A stretch of 64,000 bases of DNA from positions 434,001 to 498,000 of the forward strand of contig NZ_UEFQ01000024.1 of NCBI RefSeq assembly GCF_900489465.1, in the 5' to 3' direction. The notes below the pieces were generated by a model. The model made no database searches and was not told the DNA's origin. It saw nothing but the letters and a program-made list of their open reading frames with translations. The position numbers were made by a program, and so were the translations under genes. Below, piece by piece: positions 54,249 through 63,365 of the stretch. The first letter of the stretch is position 1. Each line of letters begins with the position of its first letter. This DNA is from Aequorivita sp. CIP111184. GTDB taxonomy: Bacteria > Bacteroidota > Bacteroidia > Flavobacteriales > Flavobacteriaceae.

Positions 54249-54295
54249 TACTGAAAAAACAAAAATTTCAAGACCTAAAAAGAGGTATAAAATTG

Positions 54296-54303
54296 TAACT
54301 TTG
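54296..54303 (+). promoter_or_regulatory. Candidate -7 box (TAACTTTG) of the pRiA4b-like gene
   Basis: Full TAnnTTTG match 19 bases before the ATG at 54323. Confidence 0.45.
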
Positions 54304-54322
54304 CAAACTAAAATTTTTTAAA

Positions 54323-54838
54323 ATGATTTACCGTTTCAGAATAATCCTCGACACTCACGAAGACGTTTTCCGCGACTTAGAAATAGAAGCTTCAGCCACA
54401 TTGGAAGATTTTCATAATGCCATTACCCAATCCTTCGGTTTTGATGGGCAGGAAATGGCTTCTTTTTACACGAGTAACGATTTATGGGAAGAAGGCGAGG
54501 AAATTTCTCTTTTTGATGTTAGTGATGAACCAGGGAGTATTCGCATTATGGGCGAAACCCATTTGGAAGATGTTGTGAACAAAGAAAAAACCCGTCTCCT
54601 TTATGTGTACGATTTTTTGAATATGTGGACGTTTATGGTGGAGCTTGCCGATATTGCCGAAGCTGAAGCTGGCCAGATATATCCTAATTTAATGTATTCC
54701 CACGGTCAAATTCCAGAAGAAGCTCCAGAAAAAGAATTCACTTCAGAACCTATTGAAGATGAAGACGATTTTGATGAAGAGTTTGACCTTGACCCAGAAG
54801 ATTACGACAATCTCGATTTTGACGAAAATTGGAATTGA
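54323..54838 (+). CDS. Plasmid pRiA4b ORF-3 family protein
   Basis: 171 residues. YRFRIILDTHEDVFRDLEI and FHNAITQSFGFDGQEMASFY match the pRiA4b ORF-3 / IS1096 passenger-type domain. The last 40 residues are nearly all acidic (EDDFDEEFDLDPEDYDN). Despite the name, in flavobacteria this is a chromosomal gene with no transposase nearby. The function is unknown. Confidence 0.8.
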   Translation: MIYRFRIILDTHEDVFRDLEIEASATLEDFHNAITQSFGFDGQEMASFYTSNDLWEEGEEISLFDVSDEPGSIRIMGETHLEDVVNKEKTRLLYVYDFLNMWTFMVELADIAEAEAGQIYPNLMYSHGQIPEEAPEKEFTSEPIEDEDDFDEEFDLDPEDYDNLDFDENWN

Positions 54839-54923
54839 TTTGATTGAACGTTAATGGTTCATGATCGCCAAAACAGACTCACAAATTCACTTATTCACAA
54901 ACTTACTAATTCACACTTAAAGA

Positions 54924-55982
54924 ATGATAAACCTTTTCAGTACCCACATTGAATCCCTTTCCATACACCGAGTGGGTAACAAAAGTAGAAACGAAGCTAT
55001 TTTTCTTTCTGAAAAACCTTATAAAACGGACGATGAGCTAACACCTTTGCTGAAAGAATTCTTCTTAAAACCGTTTAGAGATAAAGAGGAAAATTATTTT
55101 CATTTTTCCCATGAGGCAGATTTGGAGTTTCATGAGTTGTACAACAGCGCAAATAAAATTTTTGACAATCCGCAAGATATCCATGAAGAGAGCAGAAAAA
55201 TTGCTACTTATCTTTTCAATCAATCCGAGCATCCTCATATAAAAAGTGGTGAAGTTTATATAGCATATCTAGAAGGTGTTCAGTTGGACAATTTGAAAAT
55301 GGACGCTATCGGAATTTTTAAAAGTGAATTGAAGCAGGATTTTCTTCAGTTTTCTGAAGAAGGAAACCAGTTGGATGCGATGTTGCAACACGGTGTGAGC
55401 CTTAATAAATTGGATAAAGGCTGTATTATTTTCAATTCAAAAAAAGAGGAAGGCTATAAAATACTTTCTGTTGACAGTAATCGTTACGATGCCCGTTATT
55501 GGCTGGAAAGCTTTTTAGGAGTGGAAGCTTTGGCAGATGATAATTTTTACACAAAAAAGTATTTAAAATTCTGTCAGGATTTTGCGAAAGATGTTGTTTT
55601 ACCTGCCGAAGATAAAAAGCAGGAAGTAATGTTTATGAACCGTGCTGTAAACCATTTTGCCAAAAACGACAATTTTGAGGAAACTGCTTTTATGAACGAA
55701 GTAATTGACAATCCAGATTTGTTACCTGAATTCCGTCATTACAAAAGTGAAAAAGCACCAAAATACAGTATTGAAGATTTAACCTCCTTCCCTATTGCAA
55801 ATACCGCCGTAACTGCTGCTAGAAAAAAAATAAAAAATGTAATAAATCTAGATACAAACATTCAGATAAAACTAGATTTCATCAATCCGGAAAGTGCCGA
55901 AAAATTTGTAGAAAAAGGCTGGGATGAAGAAAAGCAGATGTATTATTATTTGGTGTATTTCAACAAAGAAGAAAAAAGCTAA
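54924..55982 (+). CDS. Nucleoid-associated protein, NdpA/YejK family
   Basis: 352 residues. The family opening SIHRVGNKSRNEAIFLSEKPY and the mid-region KSGEVYIAYLEGVQLDN with KGCIIFNSKKEEGYKILSVD fit the 37-kDa nucleoid-associated group. The function in Bacteroidota is unproven. It is followed by a lipoprotein gene after 21 bases; the gap contains the ATTACTAATTATT leader also seen before other genes of the window. Confidence 0.82.
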   Translation: MINLFSTHIESLSIHRVGNKSRNEAIFLSEKPYKTDDELTPLLKEFFLKPFRDKEENYFHFSHEADLEFHELYNSANKIFDNPQDIHEESRKIATYLFNQSEHPHIKSGEVYIAYLEGVQLDNLKMDAIGIFKSELKQDFLQFSEEGNQLDAMLQHGVSLNKLDKGCIIFNSKKEEGYKILSVDSNRYDARYWLESFLGVEALADDNFYTKKYLKFCQDFAKDVVLPAEDKKQEVMFMNRAVNHFAKNDNFEETAFMNEVIDNPDLLPEFRHYKSEKAPKYSIEDLTSFPIANTAVTAARKKIKNVINLDTNIQIKLDFINPESAEKFVEKGWDEEKQMYYYLVYFNKEEKS

Positions 55983-56003
55983 CAATTACTAATTATTTTT
56001 TTA

Positions 56004-56462
56004 ATGAAGACAAAAGGTTTTATTTTATTGTTTTTTGCAATTTTCCTTTTGAATTCGTGTAGCGTTGATAAATGTGACGTGGATTGTAATTCCGGACCAT
56101 TGGAATTGGATTTTGAACTTTTAAATAAAGCTACTGGTGAAAATCTATTTACCAATGGCACATTTGATCCAAACGATATTGATGTTTTAGATTTGGACAA
56201 CAATAATAGTAGTGTACAATTCACCTTCAACTCTGAAAATGATATAAACATCATCAACTTAGGTCCATTCGGTTGGGAAACAAATATTGCAAATTATTTT
56301 TTGAAAGTAGGTGATCGCGATATTTTTACATTACATGTTGATGCAGAAGAAAAAACAGAAGATTGTTGCTCTTTTGTGCAAGTAAATAAACTAGAAATTA
56401 CAAACGCAAGTTTTGAGCTAAATCCTGAAACTGGGGTTTATGAAGTTTTAGTGGAGCTATAA
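56004..56462 (+). CDS. Small putative lipoprotein
   Basis: 152 residues. Signal with lipobox LLNSC (Cys19), then CDVDCNSGPLELDF and a beta-rich domain ending ETGVYEVLVEL. There are five further cysteines, including a CC pair (EDCCSFV). It is lipid-anchored in the envelope and not recognised as a family. It is convergent with recQ across 80 bases. Confidence 0.7.
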   Translation: MKTKGFILLFFAIFLLNSCSVDKCDVDCNSGPLELDFELLNKATGENLFTNGTFDPNDIDVLDLDNNNSSVQFTFNSENDINIINLGPFGWETNIANYFLKVGDRDIFTLHVDAEEKTEDCCSFVQVNKLEITNASFELNPETGVYEVLVEL

Positions 56463-56542
56463 AAAACTTTCAGCTTTCAGGATTAGGTACTGTAATCCGC
56501 TAATGGCAATTGTCCCAAAAGCAATTAAGTGTTCCCTAGAAA

Positions 56543-58777
56543 TTAATTCCCCACTTCGCTGATGAACTTGATACGGTACAATCGTAATTCCTCTTCATCA
56601 TAATCTCCATCAAACTCGTCTAAGGCTTCCTCTATTTTATCAGATTTTGCTTCTAAGAAATATTCATGGATTTCTTCCTGTTGGTCTTCATCCAACACTT
56701 CATCAATCCAATAATTTATATTCAATTTAGTTCCGCTGTAAACAATAGCCTCCATTTCCTTTATAAACTCAGGCATTTCAAGGCCTTTGGCGTTTGCAAT
56801 GTCGGGTAAGGATAACTTCCGATCCACATTTTGAATAATATATAATTTTAGTGAACTGTTGGTACCTGTAGATTTTACCACAAAATCTTCCGGACGGATT
56901 ATTTCGTTTTCTTCAACGTAATCTTGGATGAGTTTCAAGAAAGTCTTTCCATATTTTTTTGCTTTCCCCTCACCCACTCCATGGACATTGGAAAGTTCTT
57001 CCATTGTTACTGGATATTTGAGAGCCATATCTTCCAAAGAAGGTTCTTGGAAAATAACAAACGGCGGAAGATCTAAATCGTGCGCCACTTTTTTAAGCTC
57101 AGCCTTTAATAGCTTGAAAAGATTTTCATCTACAATATCTCCTCCCTTACTTGCTGTAACAATAATGTCATCATTGGCATCTTTAAAGGAATGGTCTTCG
57201 GTCATCATAAATGAGGTGGGCGATTTAATGAATTTCTTTCCCGAATCCGTCAAATGAATTACACCGTATGTTTCAATATCTTTCTTTAAATATCCTGCAA
57301 CCAAAAGTTGGCGAAGTAGTGCCATCCAATAAGGCGCATCGTGATCTATACCAGAACCAAAATATTCCTGCACATCTGTGCGGTGTGATTTAATAAGGGC
57401 GTTTACCTTCCCTATTAAAACATTTACAATTTCCTTACTTTTATATTGCTCGTTGGTTTTGGAAACTACTTCCAAAACTTGCTTTGCGTCATCTTTTGCT
57501 TCGTGTTTCTTTTTGGGGTAGCGCATATTATCATCCATCATGCCTCCATCGCCAGTTTCATTGTCAAATTCTTCCCCAAAATAATGAAGGATAAATTTTC
57601 TGCGAGACATAGAAGTTTCTGCAAAACCAACTACTTCCTGTAAAAGTGCATGGCCAATTTCCTGTTCGGCAACTGGTTTACCGCTCATAAATTTCTCTAG
57701 CTTTTCAATATCCTTATAACTGTAAAAGGCTAGGCAGTGACCTTCGCCACCGTCTCTTCCTGCACGTCCGGTTTCTTGATAATAGCTTTCAATACTTTTT
57801 GGAATATCATTGTGAATTACAAAACGGACGTCAGGTTTATCTATCCCCATTCCAAAAGCAATGGTTGCAACAACAACATCCACGTCTTCCATCAAAAACA
57901 TATCTTGATGTTTTACCCGAGTTTTGCCATCAAGACCAGCATGATATGGTACCGCTTTTATACCGTTTACCTGTAATGCTTGGGCCAGCCCTTCTACCCT
58001 TTTTCTGCTTAAACAATAAATAATACCACTTTTACCATCGTTCTGTTTAACAAACCGAATGATGTCAGAATCTACGTTTTTAGTCTTAGGCCTTATTTCA
58101 TAATATAGGTTAGGACGGTTAAAGGAAGCCTTAAAGGTATTGGCATCCTGCATATTGAGGTTTTTAAGTATATCTTCCTGTACTTTTGGAGTTGCTGTAG
58201 CCGTGAGCCCAATAATTGGAATGTCGTTGCCTATACGTTGAATAATGCTTTTAAGATTTCGGTATTCCGGCCTAAAATCATGTCCCCATTCGCTAATACA
58301 ATGGGCCTCATCTATAGCCATAAATGATATTTTCTGTGTCTGTAGAAAATTCACGTACTCTTCTTTGGTGAGCGATTCAGGAGCTACGTAAAGTAATTTT
58401 GTTATTCCACTAGCAATATCGCTCTTTACTCTTTTTACTTCTGTTTTATTAAGAGAAGAGTTCAGAACATGTGCAATTCCTTCGTCTGAAGAGAGGGAGC
58501 GCAAGGCATCCACTTGATTCTTCATTAGTGCAATAAGGGGTGAAACAACAATTGCCGTCCCTTCCTGCATAAGTGCGGGAAGTTGATAACAAAGCGATTT
58601 TCCACCGCCAGTGGGCATAACCACGAATGTATTATTACCGTTGAGGATACTTTTTACAACTTCTTCCTGAAGGCCTTTAAAGCGAGTGAATCCAAAATAT
58701 TTTTTCAGGGCTGCGTAAATGTCAATCTCTGCCACGCTGCTTGGGTTTTTAATGAACAATTCAGTTTTAGTCAACAA
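56543..58777 (-). CDS. recQ: ATP-dependent DNA helicase RecQ
   Basis: 744 residues. Superfamily 2 helicase of recombination and fork repair. Walker A MPTGGGKSLCYQLPA, DEAHCISEWGHDFRPEY, and QETGRAGRDGG are clear. The RQC/winged-helix part follows, then HRDC (PPFVIFQEPSLEDMA) and an extra C-terminal helical domain. The start is uncertain: TTG at 58777, or GTG at 58735, which directly precedes the family N-terminus AEIDIYAALKKYFGF; there is no ATG at this end. Confidence 0.95.
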   Translation of the reverse strand: MLTKTELFIKNPSSVAEIDIYAALKKYFGFTRFKGLQEEVVKSILNGNNTFVVMPTGGGKSLCYQLPALMQEGTAIVVSPLIALMKNQVDALRSLSSDEGIAHVLNSSLNKTEVKRVKSDIASGITKLLYVAPESLTKEEYVNFLQTQKISFMAIDEAHCISEWGHDFRPEYRNLKSIIQRIGNDIPIIGLTATATPKVQEDILKNLNMQDANTFKASFNRPNLYYEIRPKTKNVDSDIIRFVKQNDGKSGIIYCLSRKRVEGLAQALQVNGIKAVPYHAGLDGKTRVKHQDMFLMEDVDVVVATIAFGMGIDKPDVRFVIHNDIPKSIESYYQETGRAGRDGGEGHCLAFYSYKDIEKLEKFMSGKPVAEQEIGHALLQEVVGFAETSMSRRKFILHYFGEEFDNETGDGGMMDDNMRYPKKKHEAKDDAKQVLEVVSKTNEQYKSKEIVNVLIGKVNALIKSHRTDVQEYFGSGIDHDAPYWMALLRQLLVAGYLKKDIETYGVIHLTDSGKKFIKSPTSFMMTEDHSFKDANDDIIVTASKGGDIVDENLFKLLKAELKKVAHDLDLPPFVIFQEPSLEDMALKYPVTMEELSNVHGVGEGKAKKYGKTFLKLIQDYVEENEIIRPEDFVVKSTGTNSSLKLYIIQNVDRKLSLPDIANAKGLEMPEFIKEMEAIVYSGTKLNINYWIDEVLDEDQQEEIHEYFLEAKSDKIEEALDEFDGDYDEEELRLYRIKFISEVGN

Positions 58778-58781
58778 TACA

Positions 58782-58811
58782 TTGTTTTACTGATTAACAA
58801 TTGTAATTTTG
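58782..58811 (+). promoter_or_regulatory. Consensus promoter upstream of the KpsF isomerase gene
   Basis: TTG at 58782-58784, exactly 19 bases, TAATTTTG at 58804-58811, the best full Bacteroidota promoter seen in the window. It predicts a leader of about 120 bases before the start at 58939. Confidence 0.6.
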
Positions 58812-58938
58812 CAACCGTATTAAGTTGACTGCATCTTAAAAGAAAAGTATCTATATTAAGATTACCGAATTAAGTTAAATTCTATTCTAAATATACTAAT
58901 TTCTGAAACAGTTACAAACATTCAAAAGCATTAAAATT

Positions 58939-59904
58939 TTGAACAAGCAAGACAGAATTATTTCCGTAGCGAAAAACACCATAGAAACTGAAAGTAAAGC
59001 CATTGCAAATCTCGCTCACTTAGTAGACGATGAATTTGCGGGAGCAGTTGATTACATTTACCATTCCAAAGGAAGAGTTATTGTTACTGGAATAGGCAAA
59101 AGTGCAAACATTGCCACTAAAATTGTTGCCACTTTGAACTCTACGGGTACTCCCTCAATCTTTATGCACGCAGCTGATGCTATTCATGGTGATTTGGGTA
59201 CCATTCAAGAAAATGATACCGTTATCTGCATTTCAAAAAGTGGAAATACCCCTGAAATAAAGGTGCTTGTACCCCTCATAAAAGCTATTGACAACAAATT
59301 GATAGCAATTACCGGAAACCGAGATTCCTTTTTAGGCCAACAAGCCGATTTTGTTTTGAATGCTTACGTTGAAAAAGAAGCCTGTCCCAACAATCTTGCA
59401 CCCACCGCTAGCACTACTGCACAATTGGTGATAGGTGATGCTTTAGCAATGTGCCTTTTAGACCTTCGTGGTTTCTCAAGCAAAGATTTTGCTAAATTCC
59501 ACCCTGGAGGTTCTTTAGGGAAAAAATTATATTTGAGAGTAAGCAATCTCACCTCCCTAAATGAAAAACCACAGGTAAGCCCCGATACCGATGTTAAAAA
59601 AGTGATTGTTGAAATTTCTGAAAAAATGCTGGGCGTAACTGCGGTGGTTGAAAACGATGTAATTGTAGGTATTATTACTGATGGCGATTTACGACGTATG
59701 TTGACCAAAACCGATAGCTTTGCAGGCCTTACCGCAAAGGATATTATGAGTCATAATCCGAAAAAAATAGCTAACAATGCCATGGCTGTTGAAGCCATGG
59801 AAATGATGGATAAATACGGCATTACTCAGATTCTCGCTGAAGAAAAAGGCAAATATAGCGGGGTTGTTCATATTCATAACCTTACCAAAGAAGGTATAAT
59901 TTAA
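58939..59904 (+). CDS. D-arabinose 5-phosphate isomerase, KpsF/GutQ family
   Basis: 321 residues, start TTG. Converts ribulose 5-phosphate to arabinose 5-phosphate, the Kdo precursor for LPS. The SIS domain has VTGIGKSANIATKIVAT and CISKSGNTPEIK; two CBS repeats follow (VIVGIITDGDLRRML and the last 60 residues). Its stop overlaps the tatC start (TAATG). Fits the LPS genes elsewhere in the window. Confidence 0.93.
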   Translation: MNKQDRIISVAKNTIETESKAIANLAHLVDDEFAGAVDYIYHSKGRVIVTGIGKSANIATKIVATLNSTGTPSIFMHAADAIHGDLGTIQENDTVICISKSGNTPEIKVLVPLIKAIDNKLIAITGNRDSFLGQQADFVLNAYVEKEACPNNLAPTASTTAQLVIGDALAMCLLDLRGFSSKDFAKFHPGGSLGKKLYLRVSNLTSLNEKPQVSPDTDVKKVIVEISEKMLGVTAVVENDVIVGIITDGDLRRMLTKTDSFAGLTAKDIMSHNPKKIANNAMAVEAMEMMDKYGITQILAEEKGKYSGVVHIHNLTKEGII

Positions 59905-60746
59905 TGAAAAAACAAGCTTCACCCGAAAAAGAGATGTCCTTTTTGGACCATTTGGAAGAACTGCGCTGGCACTTGGTGCGTTCTACCCTTGCAGTATTAA
60001 TTGTAGCGGTTCTGGCTTTTATTTTTAAACGATTTATTTTTGACGTCCTTATTTTTGGTCCTTCAAAACCAGAATTTCCTACCTATACCATGTTTTGCGA
60101 AATTTCGCGCTCTCTTGGGATAGATACCTTCTGTTTTCAGGAGATGCCCTTTAGTATCCAAAGCAGAACAATGGCCGGACAGTTTTCGGCACATATGTGG
60201 ACATCAATTTATGCGGGAATCATTGTTGCCTTCCCCTATATTCTTTATGAATTTTGGAGATTTATTAGTCCGGGTTTAAAAGAAAAAGAACGCAAGTCTA
60301 GTCGTGGTTTTATTGCGATTGCTTCGGTACTTTTCTTTTTAGGAGTTTTATTTGGGTATTACCTTATTACACCACTGTCCATCAACTTTTTAGGAAACTA
60401 TCAAGTAAGCGAGGAAGTTATAAACCAGTTTGATCTGGAGAGCTATATTTCCCTAGTTCGCACCTCGGTATTAGCTTGTGGAATTGTATTTGAACTTCCA
60501 ATTTTAATGTATATTCTTACAAAAATAGGCTTGGTAACACCAGAAATTCTTAGAAAGTATAGAAAATTCGCATTAATTATTGTCTTGGTCCTTTCTGCAG
60601 TGATCACGCCGCCGGATATTGTGAGCCAGATAATTGTAGCCATCCCAATACTTATTCTTTATGAAGTGAGTATCTATATTTCAAAAATCGTGATCAGAAA
60701 CCAGTTAAAGGAAGAGAGAAAAAGAAAAAAAGAACAAGGTCAATAA
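59904..60746 (+). CDS. tatC: Sec-independent protein translocase TatC
   Basis: 280 residues with six membrane helices. Receptor component of the twin-arginine pathway. The N-terminal FLDHLEELRWHLVRS carries the conserved Glu and Arg, and FWRFISPGLKEKERK follows helix 2. An insert in the first periplasmic loop (about 45-80) is usual for Bacteroidota. No tatA is in the window. Coupled to the isomerase gene. Confidence 0.96.
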   Translation: MKKQASPEKEMSFLDHLEELRWHLVRSTLAVLIVAVLAFIFKRFIFDVLIFGPSKPEFPTYTMFCEISRSLGIDTFCFQEMPFSIQSRTMAGQFSAHMWTSIYAGIIVAFPYILYEFWRFISPGLKEKERKSSRGFIAIASVLFFLGVLFGYYLITPLSINFLGNYQVSEEVINQFDLESYISLVRTSVLACGIVFELPILMYILTKIGLVTPEILRKYRKFALIIVLVLSAVITPPDIVSQIIVAIPILILYEVSIYISKIVIRNQLKEERKRKKEQGQ

Positions 60747-60802
60747 AAGAGAAAATATTCTAAATCAAAAAAAAAGGTAACCTTTTACAATTTATACTAA
60801 AG

Positions 60803-61156
60803 ATGAAAAATAATATAGTTGAGGAATTCAATGCCTATCGCGAAAAGATGAATGATAAGATGCTTGCCGATAATAACAAAATCATCAAGCGTATTTTTAA
60901 TTTAGATACCAACGCCTATATGGAAGGTGTACTTCCAAAGAAGATGAAAGAATTGCTTGGTTTAGGCAATTCATTGGTACTTCGCTGTGATGACTGCGTG
61001 CGGTACCATCTGGAGGAATGTCACAAATTAGGCCTTACCAAAGAAGAAGTGGTTGAAGGAATGAGTATTTCATTACTTATTGGTGGAACAATTGTTGTTC
61101 CGCACTTACGCAGGGCATTTGAATACTGGGAAGCATTGGAAGCGCAAGAATCTTAA
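60803..61156 (+). CDS. Carboxymuconolactone decarboxylase / AhpD-like protein
   Basis: 117 residues, all-helical. The redox pair C62-x-x-C65 and His69 (RCDDCVRYHLEEC) match the AhpD-like active site, so a peroxidase-linked thiol role is likelier than lactone decarboxylation. GGTIVVPHLRRAFEYWE is the family end. It lies between tatC (56 bases) and lptB (60 bases). Confidence 0.88.
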   Translation: MKNNIVEEFNAYREKMNDKMLADNNKIIKRIFNLDTNAYMEGVLPKKMKELLGLGNSLVLRCDDCVRYHLEECHKLGLTKEEVVEGMSISLLIGGTIVVPHLRRAFEYWEALEAQES

Positions 61157-61216
61157 TTTTTTCTTAGGAAAATTATATAGTACATTTATCGTTTTATCTA
61201 CGGAAACAAATACCGA

Positions 61217-61957
61217 ATGAAGCTAAAAGCCGAAAATTTAATGAAATCCTATAAAGGCCGAAAGGTTGTAAAGGGTATTACCGTTGAAGTGAACCAAGGT
61301 GAAATTGTTGGTTTGCTCGGGCCGAATGGTGCGGGAAAAACTACCTCCTTTTACATGATTGTTGGGTTGATAAAACCCAATGGCGGCAATATCTATTTGG
61401 AAGGAACAGAAATCACCAAATATCCAATGTACAAACGGGCTCAAAACGGAATTGGCTATTTGGCACAGGAGGCTTCGGTTTTTAGAAAATTGAGTGTTGA
61501 AGACAATATTTTAAGCGTTTTGCAACTTACGAAGCTTTCCAAAAAAGAGCAACGCGCCAAAATGGAATTGCTTATTGAAGAATTCGGTTTAGGTCATATC
61601 CGTAAAAGTCGGGGTGATCTTTTAAGCGGTGGCGAAAGACGTAGAACCGAGATTGCTCGTGCCTTAGCAACCGACCCACACTTCATCCTTCTCGATGAGC
61701 CTTTTGCGGGCGTTGACCCTGTGGCGGTTGAAGACATTCAGCGTATTGTGGCGCAACTAAAAAACAAAAATATCGGTATTCTTATTACCGATCACAACGT
61801 ACAGGAAACGCTGGCAATTACAGACAGAACCTATTTAATGTTTGAAGGTAGTATTCTAAAACACGGCATCCCCGAAGAGCTTGCCGCAGACGAAATGGTT
61901 CGGAAAGTATATCTTGGGCAGAATTTTGAGCTTCGTAAGAAGAAGTTGGAGTTTTGA
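61217..61957 (+). CDS. lptB: LPS export ABC transporter ATP-binding protein
   Basis: 246 residues. Energises LPS extraction from the inner membrane with LptFG. Walker A GPNGAGKT at residues 35-42, signature [15 protein letters not shown], Walker [15 protein letters not shown] and switch His in [10 protein letters not shown]. The LptB-specific [11 protein letters not shown] is present. The stop at 61957 lies 8 bases before the left end of the GxxExxY element, so the gene is intact. Confidence 0.96.
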   Translation: MKLKAENLMKSYKGRKVVKGITVEVNQGEIVGLLGPNGAGKTTSFYMIVGLIKPNGGNIYLEGTEITKYPMYKRAQNGIGYLAQEASVFRKLSVEDNILSVLQLTKLSKKEQRAKMELLIEEFGLGHIRKSRGDLLSGGERRRTEIARALATDPHFILLDEPFAGVDPVAVEDIQRIVAQLKNKNIGILITDHNVQETLAITDRTYLMFEGSILKHGIPEELAADEMVRKVYLGQNFELRKKKLEF

Positions 61958-61968
61958 AAACAACTTTT

Positions 61969-62092
61969 AACCACAAAGGACACAATGGTTGCACAAAGTT
62001 CACTAAGCCCTTACCTATTTTATGCTTTAGGGTGTTTTTATGGGCCTGACTTTTGAACCACAAAGGACAAAAGGGTTGCACAAAGTTCACTA
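61969..62092 (+). repeat. Two 37-base direct repeat units (AACCACAAAGGACA type)
   Basis: Copies at 61969-62005 and 62056-62092 differ at 2 of 37 positions and start 87 bases apart. Each contains AACCACAAAGGACA and GGTTGCACAAAGTTCAC. Confidence 0.85.
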
Positions 62093-62103
62093 TGGTTTTT
62101 AAT

Positions 62104-62484
62104 TCACAACTCTCCATTAATCACTCTTTTAATACCGTGCTTTAATAAACTTACATTAAAATTTATAAGTAGCCCAAGCTTAAAACCACCGAGCCTCATA
62201 TAGGTAAGTGTTTGAGCTAAATGAACATTGTTCAATACTTCCACGCTTTTTATTTCGATAACCACTTTATTTTCAACTAATAAATCAATTCGATATCCAA
62301 CCTCTAATTTTACTTCTTCAAATATTAGGGGCATAGGTTTTTGTTTTGCAACTGACAAATCTTCCTTTGTTAGTTTATAAAAAAGACATTATTGGTATGC
62401 AGACTCCAACAATCCAGGACCAAGTGCCTTATGAACTTCCTAAACACTGCCTATAATCTTATTTGCTATTTGGTTTTCAGTCAT
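62104..62484 (-). pseudogene. GxxExxY protein (PD-(D/E)XK nuclease-like), two nonsense codons
   Basis: Full reading of 127 codons from the ATG at 62484: MTENQIANKIIGSV, stop (TAG, 62440-62442), EVHKALGPGLLESAYQ, stop (TAA, 62389-62391), then an open 3' part to 62104. The motif GPGLLESAY (G-x-x-E-x-x-Y) and the nuclease-type YRIDLLVENKVVIEIKS (Asp and ExK) identify the family. The second Met-initiated 84-codon frame cannot make the full domain. The function of the family is unknown. It is enclosed by the inverted repeats of the element. Confidence 0.85.
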
Positions 62485-62526
62485 TACAATTAAATTTAAC
62501 AAACTGATTTAAACAAATTTAAATGT

Positions 62527-63309
62527 TCACGGAGATTTCTTTGTGCTCTTTGTGTCTTCTTGGTGTTCTTTGTGGTTAAACAGGGAAAGCAATATATAAA
62601 GCAGAATAATAAAAGGTATTGCCAAAAACTTCAGAAATACTAAAAGCACAATACAAAGAATTAAAAACACATAGCGAACGGCGTTGCTTTTAAAATCCCA
62701 GGTTTTAAATTTTAGCGCAAAAAGCGGAATTTCGGCATTCAAAAGTATGCAGCTTAATAAAGTCATTCCTATCAAAAACCATTGATTTAAAATTATACTT
62801 TCTGCAAATTCAGAATATTGAAACTGTAAAATTAAGGGTAAGCTTAAAATGAGAAGTGTGTTTGCCGGCGTTGGAAGACCAATAAAACCAGAAGTTTGTC
62901 GCGTATCTACATTAAATTTTGCCAAGCGGTACGCAGAAGCTATTACAATTAAAAGTCCAATTAAAGGCATATAATTTTTGAATCCCACATTCCAACCATC
63001 CAAAGAAAAAGTATCCGTTAAGGTTTGCATTTGGTGGAAATAGGACAAATTAAACATTTGAAACATTACAACCCCCGGCGCTACGCCACTAGTAATAACA
63101 TCTGCCAAGGAATCAAGTTGAAGTCCTACTTCACTTTGAGCATTTAGCAATCGCGCAGCAAGGCCATCAAAGAAATCGAAGAAAATTCCTAAAAAAACAA
63201 AAAAGGAAGCGGTTATCAAATCGCCTGAAACGGCAAAAAGTACAGCTACGCAGCCGCAGAGTATGTTCAGGGAGGTTATGATGTTTGGAATTTGTTTTGT
63301 CATATTCAT
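62527..63309 (-). CDS. pssA: CDP-diacylglycerol-serine O-phosphatidyltransferase
   Basis: 260 residues, about eight helices. Makes phosphatidylserine, the precursor of phosphatidylethanolamine. The CDP-alcohol motif D48-G-x2-A-R-x8-G-x3-D66-x3-D70 (DGLAARLLNAQ ... GLQLDSLAD) is complete. The last 16 residues (NHKEHQEDTKSTKKSP) and the stop are read from the ACCACAAAG repeat at the right end of the GxxExxY element, so the C-terminus has been replaced or extended by it. Start Met1 or Met3. Confidence 0.93.
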   Translation of the reverse strand: MNMTKQIPNIITSLNILCGCVAVLFAVSGDLITASFFVFLGIFFDFFDGLAARLLNAQSEVGLQLDSLADVITSGVAPGVVMFQMFNLSYFHQMQTLTDTFSLDGWNVGFKNYMPLIGLLIVIASAYRLAKFNVDTRQTSGFIGLPTPANTLLILSLPLILQFQYSEFAESIILNQWFLIGMTLLSCILLNAEIPLFALKFKTWDFKSNAVRYVFLILCIVLLVFLKFLAIPFIILLYILLSLFNHKEHQEDTKSTKKSP

Positions 63310-63365
63310 TTCTTCGGTAAGTATTTTAGAGTTGATTCTCTATTAGTGAAAACATTCTCTCCCAA

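Larger units (their letters stand above)
61966..62580. mobile_element. 615-bp inverted-repeat element carrying a GxxExxY gene
   Basis: The ends are TTTAACCACAAAGGACAC (61966-61983) and, inverted, TTTAACCACAAAGAACAC (62563-62580): 17 of 18 bases identical. Between them lie two tandem copies of a related 37-base unit, a dead PD-(D/E)XK GxxExxY gene and further CACAAAG units on the right arm. No transposase is present and no target duplication is visible. ACCACAAAG-type repeats next to GxxExxY genes occur in other bacteria to my knowledge. Mobility is an inference from structure. Confidence 0.55.

Noticed and set aside
54323-54838. Plasmid or transposon origin of the pRiA4b-like gene
   Set aside because: No transposase, inverted repeats or composition change around it; the family name is historical.
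61818-62117. Minus-strand open frame with repeated VNFVQP units
   Set aside because: It runs antisense through lptB and the two repeat units; the repeated peptide only reflects the 37-base DNA repeat.
62104-62358. Intact 84-residue GxxExxY protein
   Set aside because: The conserved N-terminal half with the GxxExxY motif lies upstream in the same frame behind two stops, so this is a fragment of a pseudogene.
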